DNA of 64,000 bases from contig JACPEA010000012.1 in the NCBI GenBank assembly GCA_016183765.1, positions 1-64,000 of the forward strand, in the 5' to 3' direction. The notes below the pieces were generated by a model. It made no database searches. It was not told where the DNA came from and saw nothing but the letters and a program-made list of their open reading frames with translations. Every line of letters starts with the position of its first letter. The first letter of the stretch is position 1. The stretch comes from Bacteroidota bacterium. GTDB taxonomy: Bacteria; Bacteroidota; Bacteroidia; Chitinophagales; Chitinophagaceae. The position numbers and the translations under genes were made by a program. Shown in pieces: positions 8,181 through 16,855 of the stretch.

Positions 8181-8188
8181 CAAAAGTA
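8181..8188 (-). promoter_or_regulatory. -7 box TACTTTTG of tgt
   Basis: TACTTTTG fits TAnnTTTG and ends four bases before the tgt ATG. The transcript would start at or next to the ATG. It mirrors the box of the divergent glycosyltransferase gene. Confidence 0.55.
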
Positions 8189-8299
8189 GGGAAACTCGGT
8201 GTTTGAGAGGCAGCAGCCGGCGTTCCCTGCTTGTACAGACCCCCGTTTTGCCGCCACCTATCTTTTCCACACCCGCGCAAGACGAAGCTTTCAAAGCGC

Positions 8300-8307
8300 T
8301 ATTTTTG
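8300..8307 (+). promoter_or_regulatory. -7 box TATTTTTG of the glycosyltransferase gene
   Basis: TATTTTTG fits TAnnTTTG and ends four bases before the ATG at 8312. It supports that start over the upstream ORF start and suggests a leaderless mRNA. Confidence 0.55.
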
Positions 8308-8311
8308 CCGG

Positions 8312-9436
8312 ATGATGATACCAACCATCACCTGGACTATACTGTTTTATGTATTCTGCGCCGTCATTGCCATACAGGTCATGTATTACCTGTATTTCTT
8401 CAGACGACTGGCTTTTTTCAAGAAACCGGCAAGGGACGTAAATGTGGAACACCCCGTATCCGTGATCATCTGCGCCCGCGACGAGGCCGATAACCTTACC
8501 CGCAACCTGCCCGGTGTGCTGGTGCAGGACTATAAGACCACCCACGAGATCGTGATCGTGAACGATAACTCCACCGATGAAGGCAGATATGTGATCGAGG
8601 AGTTTCAGAAATCGTTCAAGAACATCAACCATATCCAGCTTACGCAGGAAGCCAAGATGATCAGCGGAAAGAAATTTCCCCTGTCCATCGGTATCAAAAG
8701 CGCCAAATACGAGATCGTATTACTGACCGATGCGGACTGCACACCCGCTTCCGAATTCTGGATGCAGCAAATGCAGGATACCTATCAGGAAGACACCGAG
8801 ATCGTGCTGGGATATGGTGCCTACCACAAACGTCCCGGGATACTGAACAAACTGATCCGTTTCGAAACCTTTCATACTGCTTTACAATACCTCTCCTATG
8901 CACTTGCCGGAACACCTTATATGGGTGTGGGACGGAACCTGAGTTACAAGAAAGACGTGTTTCTCCGCAATAAGGGATTTTCATCCATCAACCAGATCCC
9001 CAGCGGCGATGATGACCTGTTCATCAACCAGGTAGCCACAGCGGAGAATACGGCAGTAGTGATCGATCCCGAAGCGCATACCCTGAGTGAACCCAAGAAA
9101 CGATGGAGCGACTGGATGACACAGAAATACCGCCATTACACTACGGGACGTTATTATAAGCCCAAACATAAATTCCTGTTGGGACTGTATTCACTCAGTT
9201 TATTCCTGCTCTATCCCTTACTGGCCCTGTCGATCATCTTCTTTAACTGGTGGATCGCGCTGGCTGTGTTTGGCTTTCGTTTGCTGATACAGGCAGTAAT
9301 CCTGTACAAGGGCATGAAGAAACTGAATGAGTCCGATCTCTGGCCCTGGTTCCTGTTGCTGGATATCTGGATGTTCTTTTATTACATTTTTACCTTACCT
9401 GCCATATGGAAAGCGCCCCGCAAAAACTGGGATTGA
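8312..9436 (+). CDS. membrane-anchored family 2 glycosyltransferase
   Basis: The 374-residue protein has one N-terminal membrane helix, a GT2 (GT-A) catalytic domain and C-terminal helices (LYSLSLFLLYPLLALSIIFF, WFLLLDIWMFFYYIFTLP). GT2 motifs in order are VIICARDEADN, VNDNSTDEG, LLTDADC (the DxD-type metal site), SGDDDLFI and a QKYRHY segment in the place of the QxxRW motif of processive synthases. It probably transfers sugars from nucleotide sugars at the inner membrane into a surface glycan; the substrate is unknown. The start at 8312 is set by hydrophobicity and by the promoter box. Its end overlaps rsmG by 31 bases, so the two are cotranscribed. Confidence 0.88.
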   Translation: MMIPTITWTILFYVFCAVIAIQVMYYLYFFRRLAFFKKPARDVNVEHPVSVIICARDEADNLTRNLPGVLVQDYKTTHEIVIVNDNSTDEGRYVIEEFQKSFKNINHIQLTQEAKMISGKKFPLSIGIKSAKYEIVLLTDADCTPASEFWMQQMQDTYQEDTEIVLGYGAYHKRPGILNKLIRFETFHTALQYLSYALAGTPYMGVGRNLSYKKDVFLRNKGFSSINQIPSGDDDLFINQVATAENTAVVIDPEAHTLSEPKKRWSDWMTQKYRHYTTGRYYKPKHKFLLGLYSLSLFLLYPLLALSIIFFNWWIALAVFGFRLLIQAVILYKGMKKLNESDLWPWFLLLDIWMFFYYIFTLPAIWKAPRKNWD

Positions 9437-10050
9437 TCCTGAAGTACTTCGACGATTTCACCGAAGAACAGATCGCACAGTTCACAGCGCTGGAAGCGTT
9501 GTACAAAGAATGGAATGCCAGGATCAATGTGATCTCGCGTAAGGACATCGACAGTATTTACCTGCACCATGTACTGCATTCGCTCAGCATTGCAGCGATC
9601 GCGAATTTTGAGCCAGGCATGCAGATCATCGATATCGGTTGCGGCGGTGGTTTTCCAGGTGTGCCGCTGGCGATATTTTTTCCGAAAGTGAAGTTTCACC
9701 TGGTCGACAGTATCGCCAAAAAACTCAAAGTGGTGGAAGCCGTTTGCGAGGGAGCCAATATCCGGAACATCACCGTTCAGCATACCCGGGCAGAAGATAT
9801 CAGGAACCGCAAATTCGATTATGCTATCTCCCGCGCGGTAGCTCCCTTGAAGGATCTCTGGAAATGGAGCGCCCCCCTGCTGAAAAAAGACCATAGCAAA
9901 CCACTGCCCTCGGGTTTGATCTGTTTAAAAGGCGGCGACCTGGCCCAGGAAATTTTCGAAAGTGGTTTACGCCCTAAAATGATGCCGATCTTCAAGATCT
10001 TCCCGGAAGAATATTTTGCGGAGAAATATGTGATCCACGCAGCAAAATAG
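9406..10050 (+). CDS. rsmG: 16S rRNA (guanine527-N7)-methyltransferase RsmG
   Basis: This protein methylates G527 of 16S rRNA with S-adenosylmethionine. It has 214 residues, the usual length. The SAM-binding motif IIDIGCGGGFPGVPLAI (about 73-90) and the RAVAPL block with its Arg are typical of RsmG/GidB. The start lies inside the last 31 bases of the glycosyltransferase gene in another frame. Loss of this enzyme is known in other bacteria to give low-level streptomycin resistance. Confidence 0.95.
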   Translation: MESAPQKLGLILKYFDDFTEEQIAQFTALEALYKEWNARINVISRKDIDSIYLHHVLHSLSIAAIANFEPGMQIIDIGCGGGFPGVPLAIFFPKVKFHLVDSIAKKLKVVEAVCEGANIRNITVQHTRAEDIRNRKFDYAISRAVAPLKDLWKWSAPLLKKDHSKPLPSGLICLKGGDLAQEIFESGLRPKMMPIFKIFPEEYFAEKYVIHAAK

Positions 10051-10114
10051 AGTCTTCAGCTGTTGGGCTTTTGTCTTAGAGATATTTTTTATTACTTGCT
10101 CATTCTTCAAGGCG

Positions 10115-10459
10115 CTCTTCACCGCGGAGTCGCAGAGACCAGGGAGTTAACGCAGAGGTTTGCCTACTGCAGGACACTATCATCTGTCTCTTGTCCCCTT
10201 GTTCCTTGTTTTGTTCCTTGTCCCCTTATTCCTTGTCCCCTTATTCCTTGTCCCCTTATTCCTTGTCCCCTTATTCCTTGTCCCCTTGTCCCTTGTTCCT
10301 TGTCCCCTTGTCCCTTGTTCCTTGTCCCTTGTTCCTTGTCCCTTGTTCCTTGCTCATCTGTTCATCTGTTCTACTGATCGCAGGATAGCATCACTCAAAA
10401 CCACTGCGCCTCAGCGTCTTTGCGTGCATTTTTTCTCGCAAAGGCGCTAAGACGCAGGA
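10115..10459. repeat. composite repeat region between rsmG and the M1 peptidase gene
   Basis: The gap between the two convergent genes holds three things. First, CGCAGAG-type words (about 10115-10160: CACCGCGGAGTCGCAGAGAC). Second, a pyrimidine-strand array with four exact copies of the 15-mer CCTTGTCCCCTTATT at 10216-10275, followed by CCTTGTTCCTTGTCCC variants to about 10355. Third, an imperfect hairpin at 10404-10457 whose 21-base arms match the widespread CTTTGCG/CGCAAAG repeat type. ORFs of 65-104 residues across the pyrimidine array exist only because the unit has no stops. Confidence 0.75.
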
Positions 10460-10482
10460 AGTATTATGGGTCAGGAAGAGGA

Positions 10483-12351
10483 TTAATCAGGTATAACAAG
10501 TTTATTATTGACCCTGTTCACATCCGCTAAACGCTGACTGGGATCGATCTCGATGGATTTGATCTCCTGTATGCCCCTGGAAGTGGCGAATGTATAATCG
10601 GGATGTGTCCATTTCCATTCTTCATGAACGGTTCTGGGTGTGGCATCTTCGGCAGGTTTTTCTCCAAACATCAGGCTCAGCGGTATATAATGTAATTCCT
10701 TGCTGCCATCTTTGAAAGTGAGTAATACATCAACCGGCATCGGCATTTTGCCTATGCGCCTGATGGTGATCTGGGTCTTGCCTTCTTTTACAGCAATATC
10801 CCCCACTCCGTAATCGATGGTTTTGGTGCTGTTGATCCAGTATTCTTTGAACCAGTCAAGTTCCATACCACTTTGCTTTTCCGCCACACGCACAAAATCA
10901 TTGGGATTGGGATGCTTGAACCGCCACTGGTTATAATAGGACAGCAATATCTTATCCCGCACACTATCACTCACGATATAACCCAGTTGCGAAAGGAACA
11001 AAGCGCCTTTGCTATACGCTGCACTGGCATAGGCATAGTTGGTATTGTAATGATCGGCATGTGTACTGGCTGGTTCTTCGTAACCACTTTTGGCCAATGC
11101 AAAATATCCGCGGTAAGAACCTGCATACCAGAAGCCATTACTGTTCCGCAAAGTGGCCAGTACCCGGGTGCTGCCGTAATCGGTGAACCCTTCGTCCATC
11201 CAGGGGTATAAGGATTCGTTGCTGCCCATCATCATCTGGTACCAGCTGTGCATCCACTCATGAATGGCCGTTCCCACGCTGGCACTCTTCAGCAGGGTTC
11301 CCATGGGATATTCCATGCCACCATCACCACCCTGTATAAAAGTGTAGGTCTTGTATGGATAAGCGCCAAAGGTCTTTGCCATGATCGGGTAAGCCAGGGC
11401 GGCAGTATCTGCCATTTTCTGCCAGCGGTTCTCCAGCGAGTCCACGGCTTTGTATACCACACGGATCAACGGACCGTCTTTTACGGTACGGGTGATCATC
11501 TTATAGGAAGGGTCTGCAGCCCACATAAAATCATGCACATTATATGCCTGCCATTTCCAGGTAAGGGTATTGCCGGCAGCAGGTTTTACAACAGTTCCGG
11601 GTGCCTGGTAACCAAAACCCACTTCATGGGCATTCACCAGGTCGCCACCGGCAGTAACCATATAATTCTTGTCGATGGTGATGTTCACCTCAAAGTCTCC
11701 CCAAACGCCATAAAACTCGCGGGCAATATAAGGGTTGGCATTCCAGCCCTGGTAGTCGTATTCCACCATTTTCGGATACCACTGGCTCATGCTGTAACGG
11801 ATGCCCTCCGCATTATCACGGCCGCTACGGCGTATCTGCAAAGGCACTTGCGCTTCGAACGCCACGTCCATCTGCACTTTGCTCTTGGGTAAGATGGGTT
11901 TGCTGAGTATCACTTCCAGGATGGTCTCATGTTCTTTCAGCTTCTGCTCCACGCCCGCTATCCGGATGCTGCTGACACGCTGGTACCCGATCTGGTCGGG
12001 CGTCAGTTTGCTGATACGGTCTTTCACACGCGAATCCCAGTCCAACCCATCGCTGTTCCGGCGGGGTTCCGCTAGCTGTATCTTGCCCAGCTCCCTGCTG
12101 CGCACATCCATGCTGCTGCCGGGCTGGAATGCATTCCAGTACAGATGAAAATACACTTTATCCAGTGTATCGGGCGAATTGTTGGTGTATTCCAGTTTTT
12201 CCGTTCCTGTAAAACGGTTGGTGGTCACATCCACAGCTACTTGGATATTGTATTTGATGCGCTGCTGCCACCGGTCGGGCTGGGCAAAGACAGCGGTTAA
12301 CCGGGAAACGGCAATCGACAGTAAGAAAACCTTCAATAGTTTTTGGCTCAT
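10483..12351 (-). CDS. M1-family metallopeptidase, exported
   Basis: The 622-residue protein has a signal peptide (cut near VFAQPD) and an aminopeptidase N-type architecture. The zinc site is complete: HEWMH at 364-368 and Glu387 in MDEGFTDY, the HEXXHX18E spacing. The GxMEN-type substrate motif appears as GGMEYP near 345, with Tyr in place of Asn. It should be a periplasmic or outer-membrane zinc aminopeptidase. It stands alone, converging on rsmG. There is no recognisable type IX sorting domain at the C-terminus. Confidence 0.9.
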   Translation of the reverse strand: MSQKLLKVFLLSIAVSRLTAVFAQPDRWQQRIKYNIQVAVDVTTNRFTGTEKLEYTNNSPDTLDKVYFHLYWNAFQPGSSMDVRSRELGKIQLAEPRRNSDGLDWDSRVKDRISKLTPDQIGYQRVSSIRIAGVEQKLKEHETILEVILSKPILPKSKVQMDVAFEAQVPLQIRRSGRDNAEGIRYSMSQWYPKMVEYDYQGWNANPYIAREFYGVWGDFEVNITIDKNYMVTAGGDLVNAHEVGFGYQAPGTVVKPAAGNTLTWKWQAYNVHDFMWAADPSYKMITRTVKDGPLIRVVYKAVDSLENRWQKMADTAALAYPIMAKTFGAYPYKTYTFIQGGDGGMEYPMGTLLKSASVGTAIHEWMHSWYQMMMGSNESLYPWMDEGFTDYGSTRVLATLRNSNGFWYAGSYRGYFALAKSGYEEPASTHADHYNTNYAYASAAYSKGALFLSQLGYIVSDSVRDKILLSYYNQWRFKHPNPNDFVRVAEKQSGMELDWFKEYWINSTKTIDYGVGDIAVKEGKTQITIRRIGKMPMPVDVLLTFKDGSKELHYIPLSLMFGEKPAEDATPRTVHEEWKWTHPDYTFATSRGIQEIKSIEIDPSQRLADVNRVNNKLVIPD

Positions 12352-12488
12352 GTGATGAGGGAATTTTTAGAAGGGGTAAATTTCAGGAAATTCGGCTTAG
12401 AAAGTGCAGAATAATGGCCAATGGGTAAAAGAAGCCGGGCATGGGGTGAATCTTGCTGTCACCTGCCTGCTAACTGGCACTATAACAC

Positions 12489-13154
12489 CTATTCCTTACC
12501 GGCAAGAACGATCACGATCTCGCCCTTCACCGTTTTGGCCTTGAAATGATCAGCCACTTCGCGCAATGTGCCCCGTTTGTTCTCTTCGAACAGTTTGGTA
12601 AGCTCGCGACTGACACAGCACTGTCTTTCGGCGCCAAAATAGGTGATGAATTCTTCCAGCGTCTTTACCAGTCGCATCGGGCTTTCGTAGATGATCATGG
12701 TGCGCTCTTCTTCCGCCAGTTGTTTCAACAGGGTCTGTCTGCCTTTTTTAATGGGCAGGAAACCTTCGAACACAAAGCGGTTGCCAGGTATCCCACTGTT
12801 CACCAGTGCCGGTACAAAAGCAGTAGCGCCGGGCAGACATTCCACTGTCACTTCCTGTTTAATGCATTCGCGCACCAGCAGGAAGGCCGGATCTGAAATA
12901 CCCGGCGTACCTGCATCGGTGATCAGCGCCATCGTTTTACCGGCACGCAGCTGGTCAACAATATGCTGAACGATCTTATGTTCATTATGCTGGTGATAGG
13001 GCGATACCGGTTTCTGTATCTGGTAGTGGTTCAGCAAACGGGCGGAAGTCCTTGTATCCTCACAAAGGATCACGTCCACCTGCTGCAGCACTTCCAGGGA
13101 ACGGAGCGTGATGTCCTTCAGGTTACCAAGCGGTGTGGGAACAAGGTATAGCAA
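12489..13154 (-). CDS. rsmI: 16S rRNA (cytidine1402-2'-O)-methyltransferase RsmI
   Basis: This protein 2'-O-methylates C1402 in the decoding centre. The 221-residue sequence shows the tetrapyrrole-methylase fold motifs YLVPTPLGNLKDITLRSL, CEDTRTS, LITDAGTPGISDPA and CLPGATAFVPALVNSG. The start is TTG: the frame upstream runs into a stop five codons earlier with no ATG, and the family usually begins just before LYLVPTP. It is slightly shorter than E. coli RsmI because the extra C-terminal domain is absent, which is common in Bacteroidota. Confidence 0.93.
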   Translation of the reverse strand: MLYLVPTPLGNLKDITLRSLEVLQQVDVILCEDTRTSARLLNHYQIQKPVSPYHQHNEHKIVQHIVDQLRAGKTMALITDAGTPGISDPAFLLVRECIKQEVTVECLPGATAFVPALVNSGIPGNRFVFEGFLPIKKGRQTLLKQLAEEERTMIIYESPMRLVKTLEEFITYFGAERQCCVSRELTKLFEENKRGTLREVADHFKAKTVKGEIVIVLAGKE

Positions 13155-13194
13155 GGGAGTTAATAGTTAGTAATTAACGTATTGTGTTATTAAA

Positions 13195-13319
13195 ATCTCT
13201 GCGCAAACTCCCTGTTCTCCTGTTCTCTGCGGTGAATAAGGTTCCGAACAATAGCAACTTGCCTTTTTGTAAGGTTTTTTCACCGGAGAGAATAGGAGGA
13301 GCAAAGTTTTCGCAGAGGG
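13195..13319. repeat. inverted repeat of the CTCTGCG/GGTGAA type
   Basis: The left arm at 13195-13236 (CTCTGCGCAAACTCCC...GGTGAA) and the right arm at 13279-13319 (TTCACCGG...CGCAGAGGG) are near-complementary over about 40 bases around a 42-base centre. It is the same dispersed type as the words after rsmG. It fills most of the 250-base gap between rsmI and purS. Confidence 0.7.
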
Positions 13320-13405
13320 TTTCCGATTATCGTAAGAGGTTACTACAATTTCTTAATTAATCGTTGATGTAAAACTACTGTTACCGGCTGCTGGTGCGTG
13401 TGCTA

Positions 13406-13654
13406 TTAATTGATCAGTTCGATCTCGTAAAATTCCATCACCGGGTTAGCCAGTAATTTTTTGCTGGCTTCATCGGCTATCTGTTTGGCCGCTTCTTCGC
13501 TGGACGCTTCTATATCCAGGGTAATATGTTTTCCAACACGCACATCGGTTACAGCAGGTAATCCCAGGTTCTGCAATCCGCCCAATACGGCTTTGCCCTG
13601 TGGGTCAAGCAGGTCTTTCAAAGGCATTACTTTGATCTGAACATGATAGGTCAT
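13406..13654 (-). CDS. purS: phosphoribosylformylglycinamidine synthase subunit PurS
   Basis: This is the small subunit that bridges PurL and PurQ in the FGAM synthase complex of purine synthesis. The 82-residue protein has the family pattern: V.IKVMPLKDLLDPQGKAV at the start, GLPAVTDVRVGKHITLDI in the middle and a helix of Ala/Glu residues. It lies four bases after pssA on the same strand, so they are cotranscribed. Neither purL nor purQ is in the window. Confidence 0.9.
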   Translation of the reverse strand: MTYHVQIKVMPLKDLLDPQGKAVLGGLQNLGLPAVTDVRVGKHITLDIEASSEEAAKQIADEASKKLLANPVMEFYEIELIN

Positions 13655-13658
13655 GATA

Positions 13659-14420
13659 CTATTCGGGTTGTTTGAAGGTCAAAGATAGAATTACGTACGC
13701 AATAAATGCGATGGGAACTGCCAGCCAGCCAAAACTTAATCCACTGGCCAGCGTCAGCAGGGCTATGATGAGGAAAGGAAGCAGTTTGCGCGTGGTGATA
13801 CCCGAAAACTTGAGTGCCAGCATGGGCAGGCGCGATACCATCAGGTAACTGCACAGCAGCACTGCACCATACCAGAACCATTTATTCAGTAAGAGGTTGA
13901 TCAGGAAATCGCTGCCGGAATACCAGTAGATCAGCGGAAAAGAAGCAAATAACAATCCAACGGCGGGTATGGGTACTCCTTTGAAGCCATATACCTGCGA
14001 ATGATCGATATTGAAGCGCGCCAGGCGGTAAGCGCCGGCACAGGGCAGCAGGAAAGCGGGTAATAACCAGAGGGTACTGATATCCAATCCGTCTGCCTGT
14101 TGGGCAAAACACAACCGAAGGAACTGGTAAGCGATCAGGCCCGGGGCCACGCCAAAACTGACCGTATCGGCCAGCGAGTCCAGCTGTTTACCCAGTTCGG
14201 AGGGTACCTGCAGCAGGCGTGCGACAAAACCATCCAGAAAATCAACCACGGCTGCCAGGCCTATGAACAGGCTGGCGAGCCAGATCTTTTCAGGTATCAC
14301 TACCAGGTTCTCGCCGTTGGCATCCACCGAAATGGTGAGGCCCGACTGCATAATGGCAACAATGGCCAGACATCCGGCCAGCAGGTTCAGTAAGGTAAAT
14401 AAATTGGGGATCTGTTTCAT
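13659..14420 (-). CDS. pssA: CDP-diacylglycerol-serine O-phosphatidyltransferase
   Basis: This integral membrane enzyme makes phosphatidylserine, the precursor of phosphatidylethanolamine. The 253-residue protein carries the CDP-alcohol phosphotransferase signature DxxDGxxAR...G...DxxxD as DFLDGFVAR then GKQLDSLAD, followed by SFGVAPG. Several hydrophobic segments follow. Asp residues of the signature bind the two metal ions in this family. It heads the pssA-purS unit. Confidence 0.93.
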   Translation of the reverse strand: MKQIPNLFTLLNLLAGCLAIVAIMQSGLTISVDANGENLVVIPEKIWLASLFIGLAAVVDFLDGFVARLLQVPSELGKQLDSLADTVSFGVAPGLIAYQFLRLCFAQQADGLDISTLWLLPAFLLPCAGAYRLARFNIDHSQVYGFKGVPIPAVGLLFASFPLIYWYSGSDFLINLLLNKWFWYGAVLLCSYLMVSRLPMLALKFSGITTRKLLPFLIIALLTLASGLSFGWLAVPIAFIAYVILSLTFKQPE

Positions 14421-14496
14421 GCCTGGTTCTGGGGGTCATTGGTCTATGATCCATGCCCCTTATGGTATCAGCGGCAGCGGGATCAGGAAAGATCAA

Positions 14497-15789
14497 CTAT
14501 TTTCTTTTCATCAAAGCTTCTATCTCTTCTGCCGTGATCGGAATATTCTTCATTAAATCAATGTTACCATTTTTAGTGATCCAGAAATTATTTTCGATAC
14601 GGATCCCCATGTTTTCTTCCTCGATATAGATACCGGGTTCAATGGTGAACAACATACCCGCCTGTATGGGTGCTGTGCGCGTTCCCAAGTCGTGTACATC
14701 AAGGCCCAGGTGGTGCGAAATGCCGTGGTACAGGTATTTACGGTAGGCCCGGTTCTCAGGGTCCTCGTTCTTAACATCCGATTTGCGCAGCAGGCCGATC
14801 TTCAGGAACTGCTGGGTGGCTTCCTCTCCTACTTTTTCTGTGTATTCAACAATGGATATTCCGGGTTTGAGAATGCTTTTGCAATAGTTGTGTAAATGCA
14901 GACAGGCATTGTACACCGTTTTCTGCCTGCGGCCGAATTTACCATTCACCGGAACAGTCCGGGTAAGATCGGCGCAGTAATTACCGTATTCGGCGCCAAA
15001 GTCCATCAGGATCAGTTCGCCATCCTTACATTCCGCATTGTTGGACACATAATGCAGGGTGCGGGCATTATCGCCACTGGCAATGATGCTGCCGTAGGCC
15101 GGACCGGTGGCGCGCTGGCTTAAAAAACTATGCCAGATCTCGGCTTCGATCTCATATTCAGTTACACCCGGTTGAATGAACTGCAGTAAACGGCGGAAAG
15201 TGTTTTCGGTGATATCGATCGCTTTCTGCACCACTTCGATCTCTTCTTTGGTCTTGATGCTGCGCAGCTGCTTCATGATCCTGGCAGCGCGCTGGAACGA
15301 ATGCAGCGGGTAAGCCGCTTTCATCTCATCCACAAAACGGTATTCGCGGCTGCGGATATGGGAAGCTTTCCGGTCGTTCTCATTGGTATCAAGGTAGATA
15401 TGATCCGCCAGGTGAACCCAGGTCTGCAGGGGTGCATCGATCGTATCCAGCCATACGATGGTCTGTATGCCGGAAATTTCAGCAGCTTCCTTCGCACGCA
15501 ACCGTTTACCATCCCATTTCTCTTTCAGCTCGTTGGGACGAACCAACACCAATACCTCACGGTATTTGGGATCCGGGTTATCAGGGAACAGGATCACCAT
15601 GGAATCTTCCTGGTTGATCCCGGATAGCCAGAACAGATCCGTATTCTGCTTGAAAGAGTGAAGTGCATCGCCATTGGAAGGAAACTCATCATTGCTCACA
15701 AATATGGCAATGCTGTTGGGCAACATCTCTTTCACAAACCTTTTCCGGTTATTGAGGAAGAGTTGCGGATTCAGCGGCAAATATTTCAT
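14497..15789 (-). CDS. pepP: Xaa-Pro aminopeptidase (M24B)
   Basis: This cytoplasmic metallopeptidase removes N-terminal residues ahead of proline. The 430-residue protein has the N-terminal creatinase-like domain (PNSIAIFVSNDEFPSNGD) and the M24 pita-bread domain. Metal ligands can be read in order: Asp in LMDFGAEYG, Asp in CADLTRT, His in GISHHLGLDVHD, Glu in TIEPGIYI and Glu in IRIENNF. There is no signal peptide. It is a single gene, with pssA about 75 bases downstream on the same strand. Confidence 0.93.
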   Translation of the reverse strand: MKYLPLNPQLFLNNRKRFVKEMLPNSIAIFVSNDEFPSNGDALHSFKQNTDLFWLSGINQEDSMVILFPDNPDPKYREVLVLVRPNELKEKWDGKRLRAKEAAEISGIQTIVWLDTIDAPLQTWVHLADHIYLDTNENDRKASHIRSREYRFVDEMKAAYPLHSFQRAARIMKQLRSIKTKEEIEVVQKAIDITENTFRRLLQFIQPGVTEYEIEAEIWHSFLSQRATGPAYGSIIASGDNARTLHYVSNNAECKDGELILMDFGAEYGNYCADLTRTVPVNGKFGRRQKTVYNACLHLHNYCKSILKPGISIVEYTEKVGEEATQQFLKIGLLRKSDVKNEDPENRAYRKYLYHGISHHLGLDVHDLGTRTAPIQAGMLFTIEPGIYIEEENMGIRIENNFWITKNGNIDLMKNIPITAEEIEALMKRK

Positions 15790-15920
15790 AGCGGTTCGTT
15801 GATATGCCGCAAGATAAAAATTAAGCCGCAGGAATGCGCATAATATATTTGACCAGCTAGATCAGCCATCCCGACGTATTTGTTAAATAATTAAAAAAAT
15901 GATGACCGGTAATCCTAATT

Positions 15921-15957
15921 ACGAACACATTCGTATATTTACTACGAAATTATTCGT
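15921..15957 (+). promoter_or_regulatory. double operator: two ACGAA-N4-TTCGT dyads
   Basis: ACGAACACATTCGT (15921-15934) and ACGAAATTATTCGT (15944-15957) are perfect dyads with the same spacer, 23 bp apart centre to centre, about two helical turns. They lie 19-55 bases before the ATG of the coiled-coil gene. A TATATTTAC stretch between them could be the -7 box, which would place the promoter under the repressor. A BlaI/MecI-type repressor is one guess. Confidence 0.65.
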
Positions 15958-15975
15958 TTATTAAACCATGTATCT

Positions 15976-16758
15976 ATGAAACAACAAACAAAAAAGGGGC
16001 TGGCACTGGCAGGAATAGCTATTGCTGCCCTGGGCATGTTTTCCTGGAAAACCGCTGAGAACAACCAGATCCCGGTAAGACCCCACAGCGTTCATTACCA
16101 GGACGACACCAGCAAACCCCGTAAAAAGTATTCGCAGAACAGGGATTATACGGTTGGTGATCTTGACAAAGCCGCCAAAGATCTAGACCGTGCTGCAGAG
16201 GAACTGAATAAGAACATGCAGGTCGACCTTACTAAAATGGACAAGGAACTGAAAGCTGCCATGGACGAGATGAAAAAGATCGATCTTGAAAAGATCAGCC
16301 GCGAAGTACAGACCGCCCTCGCAAAAGTGGATTGGGAAAAAAACAGGGCCGAACTGGACCGTTCTTTGCGGGAAGCTGAAAAGAAAATGAAGGAGATCGA
16401 CAAGAAACAGATCGAAAAGGAAATGGCCCGGGCCAAAGATGAGATGAACGAAGCCAGGCTGACGCCGAAGATCGATATGGAAAAGATCAAAAAAGATGTG
16501 GAGAAAGGTATGGCTGCGGCCAGGGTTGGCATTGAAAAAGCGAAAAAAGAGATCGCGCTGTTAAAAGAGTTTACGGAGAGCCTGGAAAAAGATGGCCTGA
16601 TCGACCGGAAAAAAGGATACCGTATTGAAGTAAAAAAAGGTGAGCTCTACATCAACGGCACCCAACAACCGAAAGAAGTGAACGATAAATACAGGAAATA
16701 TTTCAAGGAAGAAGATTACAGCATCAGGAGTGATGGAGATGAGATCTCATCCCTGTAA
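15976..16758 (+). CDS. exported, highly charged coiled-coil protein of unknown function
   Basis: The 260-residue protein starts with a membrane or signal segment (GLALAGIAIAALGMFSW). The middle, about 60-205, is a continuous Lys/Glu/Asp-rich helix with near-heptad patterns (DLDKAAKDLDRAAEELNKNM). The C-terminus ends in a folded-looking motif, KGELYINGTQQPKEVNDKYR. From memory, similar charged helices and an ELYING...KEV.DKYRKYF ending occur at the C-terminus of M56/BlaR1-like peptidases in this family, so this may be a stand-alone relative of that envelope-sensing module. The double operator upstream fits a regulated gene. No catalytic site is seen. Confidence 0.75.
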   Translation: MKQQTKKGLALAGIAIAALGMFSWKTAENNQIPVRPHSVHYQDDTSKPRKKYSQNRDYTVGDLDKAAKDLDRAAEELNKNMQVDLTKMDKELKAAMDEMKKIDLEKISREVQTALAKVDWEKNRAELDRSLREAEKKMKEIDKKQIEKEMARAKDEMNEARLTPKIDMEKIKKDVEKGMAAARVGIEKAKKEIALLKEFTESLEKDGLIDRKKGYRIEVKKGELYINGTQQPKEVNDKYRKYFKEEDYSIRSDGDEISSL

Positions 16759-16788
16759 ACACCGAACGCTTATTCCCCCGTATCAGCT

Positions 16789-16835
16789 GAATGGGGTAGT
16801 ATGCAGCGGATCATCCCTGCAGGGCTACCCTATTC
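16789..16835. terminator. hairpin between convergent genes
   Basis: Nested arms GAAT-GGGTAG-TGCAG and CTGCA-CTACCC-ATTC can pair around CGGATCATCC. A weak T-rich stretch follows. It sits between the converging coiled-coil and PorP/SprF genes and probably ends both transcripts. Confidence 0.55.
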
Positions 16836-16855
16836 CTGTTTTGTGAGATCGGGAA

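Noticed and set aside
10063-10450. Three overlapping ORFs of 65-104 residues rich in Pro, Leu and Cys
   Set aside because: They are translations of the CCTTGTCCCCTTATT array in three frames; the 15-base unit has no stop in any of them. No start context or homology-like pattern.
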